Positions 27,701-36,700 of a stretch of DNA of 64,000 nucleotides are shown here, one piece after another. The stretch is from Xiphydria camelus. Taxonomy: Eukaryota > Arthropoda > Insecta > Hymenoptera > Xiphydriidae. The translations under genes were made by a program, and so were the position numbers. The notes beneath the pieces are model-generated. The model saw only the letters and a list, made by a program, of their open reading frames with translations. It was not told the origin of the DNA and searched no databases. The number at the start of each line of letters is the position of its first letter. The stretch's first letter is position 1. The stretch is from positions 2,361,001 to 2,425,000 of the forward strand of contig OY783198.1 of the NCBI GenBank assembly GCA_963678675.1, written 5' to 3'.

Positions 27701-30700
27701 GGTTTCCCTCTCACGTGTGCATATACGCCGCGCGAGGGGCGAAACGACCACGATTTCCTGGCGTTTCCCGCCTCGACACTCGGTCGCAGCCGATACGAAA
27801 CGCTATAAAAACGTCGTTACTCCTGCACGCCGGAAAGGCGGAGACAATTTTTAAATTGCGTACGTTTCCAGTAGGTACTAGGGGAAAGCCGTTCAGCACA
27901 GTTTCAAGCTCGATCTTCTTGTTTCGATGCTATGCTTGTCGTAGCTCTCGATCGGCCTGGAAATCCATCTACGTGGCACGCGAGTCAAGAATCAGTAGTA
28001 GTAGCGCGATCCGGTCAGACGGGTGTCCGCGCGGTAACGGTCATACAGGCGCCGCGCTGCAAATAATACACAAGACGGACGCGAAAATCTTATTTCACAG
28101 TGATAATCTCTTGATCCTCGAACGAACGCCGATCGAATTTTTATCGTCAAACGTGGAAACAACTACACGAAGTATTCTCATTTCGTTCAAATATCACGGT
28201 AAACCCTCGAGGAAAGGAAACTGTTCGCGCAGCGTTCGATCCGCTTCCACACGCGAGTAGGTAAATACATTCGCCCCGACGAGAAGTTTCCAGGTCGACT
28301 GAGTGCCTTCCAAGTAACTGACACACGAATACGTGTACGTAACACCTTTCGCTTGAGTAGACGTAAAACGTAATATTGAGAAGTAGAACTTTGTACTCAA
28401 CACCACGTACAGCCTAGAAGAAGAGAGCGGACGAGGGGACGGGGAGAGGGAAAAGAAGGCGGAGGTGGGATAAAACGCGCTGTTGAAAACGATCCAATTA
28501 AGGATTGCACAGAGGAACGAAAGAGAGGCGCGGAGAGACCGGAGGTTGTGTAAAGACGTATCGAAGACTTTCTTTCTCGGCTGTACCCAACCTTGTCAGC
28601 TTCATTACGATATCATTAAGAGAGTCTCTGTATGAACATTGTAACTTTTCGTTCTCCCTGTAATTATCGAGTCGAGTGCCATATCTACAGTAGATGACAC
28701 TGTCGAAGCTTTCGTCTTATACCCCTTCCCGTAATAATATCGCTTTGCATGTTTCACCGAATGTGTCTGCCGTCGCGTTCTACATTACGCGTACACTCAC
28801 ACGATCCAGCGACACACGCCTTCACGAACGCACGGAGACAGAAACACGCCGCGATACGTATCGAATACATGGACGCGGTTGAAAGCCGTCGGGCGAGAGG
28901 AGGGGGAAAACGCGTTAATTAATATCGCGAAGCCCGATTGAAAATTGGAATATGCCGGATAAAATGTTTTCTTAATCACAGAGCAACAATTCTGACGAAA
29001 TCGAAATATTTCAATTGGTTTTACTGCAAAATTGTTCATTACCCACCGGTACGGTTATAACGATCGTCGACGTTTCTCCGATTTATTTGCCATGCATTTT
29101 TTCGATAAAGATGAAAAAGGCCCGAGACTGTTCGGAATATTCGTTCTACATTTGCATTCGTGCTCTTGGAACGCTCTTCTTCAAATAAAGAGGAGAAGGA
29201 ATAGAGTCGCAGCTTCCCCCGTTTGCCTCTCGAACGACGGGTTCCGCCCTCGGCGCTTCTCCGGAGAAACTCCCTTCAAGGTCGTCTCGCGTTTTGTAGA
29301 ACCAAATCGCCAAGGAGAGGCAGATCACGGGTCGCGTGCAGATTCAGGTGTGGTACGAGGCCGAGCGGAAGGAGCTCACCGTTTCCGTCCTGGCCGCGGA
29401 CGATCTGTGCTATCGCGAGGACACGGGCTACGGTACCGCCCCCGAAGCCTACGCAAAACTGCTCCTGGCGCCGCCCTGGTAAGTATCCAGGCGTCCCGCG
29501 CAACCCGCCCAGTAAAACCTGCATCGATCGCGCTCCGGGGAGTCCGGAGAGAGATAACGCCGCGCCGATTGATCGTTCCGCGCGTCCTCTCGCAGCGGAG
29601 ATCAGAGGGCCCTGAAGACGGACGTGGCGGAGCCCACGCAGAATCCCATCTGGAACGCGACCCTCAATTTCTCCGGGGTGGCGGGCGACGAGCTGATGGA
29701 TCGCACCATCGAGGTCACCCTGTGGGACTACTGTCCCGATCGGGAGAGCATCTTCCTGGGCGAGTGCGCGGTGGACCTGCAGAAGGCGTTCCTCGACGAC
29801 CGAGCCGTCTGGCGAGTATCCCGAAGGCTCCGTAAAAATCCCGGGGATCGCCGCGCCAAACTGTCGATCGAACGTCGCGATCGTCTTTGCAGGTATCCGC
29901 TGGAGGATCCCCGGGGACTGCGTTACGGCAAATCGCCGCACTGCTCGCCCCGCGGCTCCATGTCGCAGGACGTCACTCCGCGCCACCTGCGTCGCACCGA
30001 GATTCGCGAGCGCAGCTGCAGCGAGGACACGCAAAGCGACAGCGGGAGTCCCGAACCCTGCTACCTGCATCCCGATCAGGCCTGGCACGCGAACTCCAGA
30101 CGCGGCTCGAGCCAATCCGAGCAGCTCGAGGTGGAGCCCTACGAGTTGAACAAGGACTACAGCAGATCGCTCCCGGGTAGTCGAAGAAGCAGCTTCCAGA
30201 GTCAGGGCGGGACGGACAGCAAGCGTGAGTGGCGACTGAGATTGGTTCGCTTTTCTTTCTCCTGTTTCGTTCCTCCCGTTCGCGTTCGACTATCCGACGC
30301 CCGGGGATGAGATTCGTTACATCGCGAATGGGAAAGCCGAGAAAATCCGAGTAGTTTGAAATTTCGGTAGACAAAGCCGGCTTGAGTTCCTTCTTCGAGA
30401 AGTTATTTTCAAGAAGAATACCCCGAATTTTTCCTCGACATTTCTCAATCGACCTGCATCCCTTTTTTTTTCACGGTCATCCCAGGCGGAAGCATGGGCG
30501 AAGCCGACATACCGGTCGTACATTACAATCGGGACAGGAGGCGTAGTTCGGTCGCGAGGGTTATGCGCGACCCGGACGAATTCTTGAGGTCGCTGAAGGG
30601 CGAGCTGGGCAGGACTATGAGCGTGACGTCGGACAAGAGGCGCGGCAGTCGTGAGTACCCATTTTTCAGCTTATCTGCGGCCTTATCATGATATCTCTCC

Positions 30701-33700
30701 TCTCTCTCTCTCTCTGTCTCTCTCTCTTTCTCTTTCCTCACACACTCTCTCTCTCTCTCTCTCTCTTCCTCTTGAATCGTTATTCATATTCGTCGCAAAT
30801 TGCTTTCACGCGAGGCGCTGCACATTTTCGTTCTCATCGTGGATGGATCGATGGATCGACATGCGTATCGATCGGTCTTCGTATCGCTCGCATACGTTTA
30901 TTATGTGCGTACATGTGCGATGTGTTCGTTACCACGTGTGCGTGTGGGTATATGTGCATCGCTTACATATTATCACCGCATATATGAATATCTCTTCGAC
31001 GCCCTTCTGTCACTCTTTCTCACGTTCGATACCTCCGTCACTATCAACGTCTCTCACCGTTTGACCGAGCGAACGATATAATCATTTGTTTTTGCCTCCT
31101 CCGTCGACCCGTCGACGTTTTTTCATCGGGCCGCGAGAGGAAGAGCCGCTTCGGCCGGCGTTTCGAAGGATTTTTCATCGCGATTTTTTCACGACGGACG
31201 GAACGAGATTCGCGCGATCGCGTCGCGGCTATTTTGCGATTGCGCGCGGCGGCGACGACGGGCGAGCGCGAGTCGTCTTTATTCGCAGTTACGACGCGGT
31301 GGTCCCTGTCGACGTGTATCGCGTCGGAAATGTTTCTCCGTCGAAAAATAGAAAAACGATCGAGATTGCGGCAATTGTTGAAATTGCTCCGTTAAATCCG
31401 TCTCGTATTTCTGATTGCTGAACATTTTGCGAGCGAAATCAATTGAGGCGTAATTTGTAGCGCTTTAAAGCGCGTCGTAGGAAAAGAACCATTGGAGTAA
31501 TACAGTGACGTAAAAATTCAAGAAGCTCGTTAGCGCTGAATTACTTCCGAGGCCTCGATCGTTTTTCCCCTCGATCCTTTGCTTCCGCGCCGATGCGAAG
31601 CGGACGGAGATCCGACCGTGATAGCGATGGCGCAAGGTGGAGTTGCAGTGGTGAAACCTTTTCTTAATCCCATAAACTCCGAGACAGGGTCGAGCGACGA
31701 GAGTTCGAGGCGATCGATATGTAGCTATACCCCCCCTGCGTACCGAACTATCGAATCGCGGTTGGTGCGTGAGAGAGAAACGCGGAGAGCATTCGATATA
31801 ATACAGCCGCGCCGCGACGTTAATCCCACACCCCCGCGCGAAAATCTATTTGCATCGCTCGACCCCGGCGAGGAGTAGGTAAACTCCATTAGCACAAATG
31901 TTCCACGATCGCGCGCAGGGTGTATCTGCTTCCTTGGTGACGTTTTGCACACGGGGTGGAGGACACCGGGAAGCGGCGAGGAGGCGAAATCTTCGATCGC
32001 GGATCTTCATCGAATCTCTTCGCGCGATATAGATTTTCCATCAATTCGACGTACACTGAGAACAATAACCTGGTCGATCTAACCAAAATCCTGGAGACTG
32101 TAACTAAACCGTTTAGTGAAATATGGATTACATTCTCATTAAATAATTATGATATCGATTTGTATTAATATAAAATTTTATGAATAACAAATTTTAATAA
32201 TTATTATTCTCATTAAATAATTATAATATTGATTTTTATTAAGACATTTTTTTTAAATAAAAAAAATTGTAATTATCATTACCATTCTCATCCGTTTGGT
32301 TTGTCTGACCATTTCCTAGTTAGAGTAACTAGACGTGCAGAGTTAAAAGAACTAAATATTTGATTAAATTTACCAGTACTTTGGTCAAAATAACTAGACT
32401 CGTATAACCAGATGCGTTTTGTCATTTGAACCGAGTTATTTGTCTCGGTGTACTCCCGGGAACACGAATTCTTTCGCTGGTGACGTTTTAAAATATCATT
32501 TTTTTTAAGGTCACGCAATTAATTCACATGCTCTCGTTAACCGCAGCGGCATTTGTCCCGGCTAATAAAAGCATGAGAATTGATTGAGTCACCTGCAGGC
32601 TCCAGAATCCGTGACCCCGGGAGTGTACGCGAGTAGAATCTCCCCGCTCTGCAGTCCGCCTTGCTTCGCGCGATCTTCCCTCGGCGCGACAGGGACGCCG
32701 CGATACGAAACGAGACGAAATTTCACGATCTCCCGTCTCGAACGTCTTCGGATTACACCATCATCGTCATCGATCGTCTCATCGAGCTTCGGTCGCGCCA
32801 GCGTCATCTCCTCCTTTTGCATACACCACGCGCTGTTGCGTGTGCGTCATTTTCGTGCCTGTCCGTCCGTCCTGCCTGACTGCAGTCTGTACGCTGTGTA
32901 TACTAACTGGTCGGCTGCTGGTTGTGCTGTGGCAATAATTAACGATGGAAACTGAAAAAGAGAAATCACGTGTCGTTGCAAAACCTCTGTGATCCGACTC
33001 GATGTACATACACGCACGCTGTTACGAGCCAATTACCGAGAGAATTGATGGGCTGATCGTTTGTCTCTTTCTCTGTTCTGTTCTCTCGCAACTGCGACGC
33101 GCGAATGTGTGAAAACTAAACTCGATACCTACCACGTTCGCTCGGTCGAACCGCGAATCGACGTCCCACCATCACCAACCACCACCACCACCACCACCAC
33201 CACCACCACCACCAACCTCTGTCGATACGCGGGCCATCGTGACCCGGCGCGACCAACAGAGTGCGTAGTCCCAACAGTTACTGTGTGGCAGTGCGAGCCT
33301 GTGTCTCCGAGGACCGCTAACTCGTCCTCCTTCCCACTAGCGCACCCCACACCACCCCGATAAATTATGCAACGCACTGTCGACCGCCGATAGGGGCCTC
33401 TGGTAAGATTCACTCTCTTTCTCTCTGTATTTCTCTTCCACTGCACCGTACCTCCGCCTATGTTCGCAACAACCCCGTAAAGACCCGAGCTCTTTTAACC
33501 CCCGCGCCCCGTCTTCATTCGTATTCGCCCCCGCGGTCCTTTATTAAAATGCGAGTATTTTTCCGACTCTCCATTTCACTCCCCGTCTTCGGTCCCTGCA
33601 TACATCGCGCTCGAGAGGAAAGAAAGAAACACTTCTCTCTCGGCAGAGTCTCGTCCCTCTTTCACTGTCCGCGCGGTTCCGAGGGAGGTTCTTAATGAAT

Positions 33701-36700
33701 TCTATTTGGATCCGCGCTCTATTGCCGTGACGCCGTGCACTTTTCCCCGTTCCTTGTCCGTCTGTCGCGCGGAGGAAGATGAAGAGTCGGAGGAAGCAGG
33801 CGGAAGAAGCTGCAGCGCGAAAGCTGCATCGATAAGCGGCATCTTCTCTCTCTCTATTCGTTTCTTTAGACCGCGGGGGTTGTGCGGCAGATGTCTTGGA
33901 ATATATGTATATACTACATCTCCGGGGTTGAGGGAGCTGTTATACGCGCCAATCCCGGCAGCGCGCTAAAAAACTTTCGGGTGTCGGGATCGTGACGCAC
34001 AGCTGCCCCTGGGGATTGGCTATTCCTTCTCGCCACGCTGTATATTCGGTTACAGCTGGTCATTTTATTTCGGGACAGACGAATGAAGGAGATATTACAA
34101 TTCTATCTTATACTTCCACGTAGGAAAGAGTGTAACAATTTGACTCGGATATTTTTTCGAAACGATCGAGACTCGGAGATAAACGTCTTTTCTTCCAACC
34201 CATCCCACCCGCTTAAGAAACCTCCGTTATTTTTGTCCCCGTTTCCTCGATAATTATCGTCTCTACCTTTATCGCTCGACCCCTTATCCGTAGATACTTT
34301 TTAATTGCCACCAGTTGCTACCTGCAGCTGTTACTTATAGGTAAGAGACCCGTTGCGACGGCAAGAAGAGTCGACGAATGAATTCCGTCCGATCGACGTC
34401 TCTCCCGAATCCGAAACAGATCATATCGACCGTCGCGAGTCGAGCCGAGGCACCCGCTCCTCGCAATTGCAACCGCGTTACGCGTAGACCCGCGAGAGAG
34501 CTCTCCCAGCGGAGACATTAAGATGTCTCGAAAACTCTTTCTTTCCGGCCAACCGCGCGCGCGCTCCTTTGATGCCGCGAAATTGCTCGTAAAATTTTGG
34601 AGGCGAGACCGTAAGCCTCCCTCGTCTTTCACCCTCGCCTCTCCTCTTCTGTCTACCGCGTGGCCGTCTCCGTTTCGCCTCGTCCCGCGACGACAAACTT
34701 CGTCGGAGAGGTCGGAATTCACTTGCCGACCAAGCGACAATGCGCGCACCGCGCGGATCCGCGCCGTATCCGTGTCAACACAGGCTAAGTGGGTATTTCT
34801 GACGTGCAACTCTCCTGTCTAGCATTATAGAGTAGCTTGTGTCCTCGTAGAGCGTAGCACGTAATTCGCAATGATAGTTTTGCGGCTATTGTTTAACCGA
34901 GAATTCTCCTTTGTAACTCTCTGTCTCTCTTGTATCTCTATATCTTTCTCTCTCGCTCTCTGCCTGTTTCTCTTACTTTATATATACGTATAGAAATGCA
35001 TACAATATGTCTGGAGCTCCCTCCCTCTCTCGAGGATAACGGTCGCAAAAGTTTCGGACGCGTCTGCCATCGCGAGGCGAGTGTAGTTTAGCTTTGTTCC
35101 GTCGTGTACACGTGTACGAGTGCTTCCAAGGGGAAATAATTCAATAATTCTCAATATCAATAATCCCCGCTTTCCATTATCTCGTTACTGAGGAATTTTG
35201 TTATCGGGGTACATGAAACTTTGTTGTAAAAAATGTCTAAACACCATTCGCGCAGCTCGACTCTCGAAACTCCAGCAGCGACGCCGATCGCGCGAGAAGA
35301 CTCCGAGAGGGTTCCACTTTTCAAAGTACACAAGCAGTGTAACTGCACGGTATAAGTATAGGCCGCGCGTAGTCACGCTTCGCTATGATTTCCGATTAAA
35401 TTACAGTCGCGCGTTCCAACCGTATACATTTCCCCCGGTGCAGCAGCTATGCCAGCCCCAACCCGAGAGCCTCTCGACCGCGTCTCGCCCCCCTTCTCTC
35501 TCCGAGCATCCCTCTTCCACTCCCATCCCTTAACTCCGCATCCCGTTTTAACGTAGATTACGAAAACTTTTTCCCCTCGAGTTTTTGCCGGATCGCTATA
35601 CTCGTAACTTCCTCGGTAACCTGGCCGAGCACCGCGGCGCTCGCGTACCGGGTGTGGGCTGGCCCGGGGAGGGAGGAAAAAAAGGCAATGATAAACGAAC
35701 GCGAACCATCGGCAAAACTGCCGCGGTATGGGTGCTCCGGGTTAAACGAGGCGAAACTAATCGGAGCTCGCGAGCCGAAACAAAAGGAGGGCCCCCCGAC
35801 CTCTCGTCCGAGTTTGGCGCTGCGAATCCCCTCCGCCCGCGCTGCAGGTTCAGTTTCCCCTGCGGAAGAGGGGTGAAGGACGCCGCTCGCGGTTACCCCG
35901 CGCCGGCGGAGAAGAGGGACGAGGTCGTTCTTTGCTTCTTCCTCGCTCTTTCGCTTCCTCTCTTCGCTCCCCTCTGACGCTTCGACCAACCCCGTCAACC
36001 CCCCGCCGCTCGACTCACGCAGTATAAGCCTCCTCGTAGAATTCGAAGTGATTTGTTATCGCTGAGATGCTTCCGAGTTGAACTTTCCAGTCGTGTAGGC
36101 TCGCGCGTATCGCCGGCAAGGGGGCGTCTCGATCGTCGAACCGTTCGCCGGCGTCAAAGGGGACTCGGGGTCGATCGCGGGAATCGATCGATAAGGAATC
36201 TCGGACGATCGCTCGAGCTCTCTTCCTGGCGGAGATTCACGATTCGCTCGCTCCCGCTTCCCTCAACAGGTAGACCTCTGTCGTGTATACACTTGCTCCC
36301 GATCATCGACGTGTACAGCAGCTGTAGATCCCCTCGCAATTCGTAGGAAGCTTTTTTTTGGAAATTCGACGCTCTTCCGCTTTCGAGAAACAGGCTACCG
36401 CGTGTCCGTAGGTAGAGCGCAACCCCGAGTTGAACGGGTGCTTAGAAGTCGCTGCGAAACTTGTATGACAGGCCGATAGGGACGCGTTGAAAATTCCCGA
36501 GAAAATTCTAAAATTGACGAGAGCCGAAGGCGTCGCCTTCGATCGATTCGATCCGCGCGAGAGCCGCCTTGAGCGGCGGGCGAGTGTGTCATACAGGTTG
36601 CCAGGGAGCTCGATCCGATTCTCAGGCGTCTTTTGGACATTCTCAGGGCGGAGTGAGCGCAAAGAGAGCGTCGTGGATATTCCGGAGAAGCTGTTCAGTA

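Larger units (their letters stand above)
21619..29299 (+). other. Rim intron, 7.7 kb, before the C2A domain
   Basis: This contains CT repeats at 21652-21700 and 21762-21798, a C run at about 23699-23719, CT-rich sequence at 24640-24715, a palindromic element at 25522-25848, AT repeats at 26597-26635 and an unusually long open frame at 27553-28260. I recognise no further Rim exon, but alternative linker exons could be missed. Confidence 0.55.
30651..36646 (+). other. Rim intron, 6 kb
   Basis: This contains CT-rich tracts at about 30691-30770, a palindromic element at 32054-32450 and a CAC trinucleotide repeat at about 33177-33214. Open frames at 31086, 31579, 34318 and 35558 show no domain. 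Alternative linker exons may exist that I cannot identify. Confidence 0.55.

Noticed and set aside
29276..30115. 279-codon open frame on the minus strand and a 267-codon + frame at 29032-29835
   Set aside because: Both overlap the Rim C2A exons, whose frame matches RIM domain patterns. These are shadow frames of GC-rich coding sequence.
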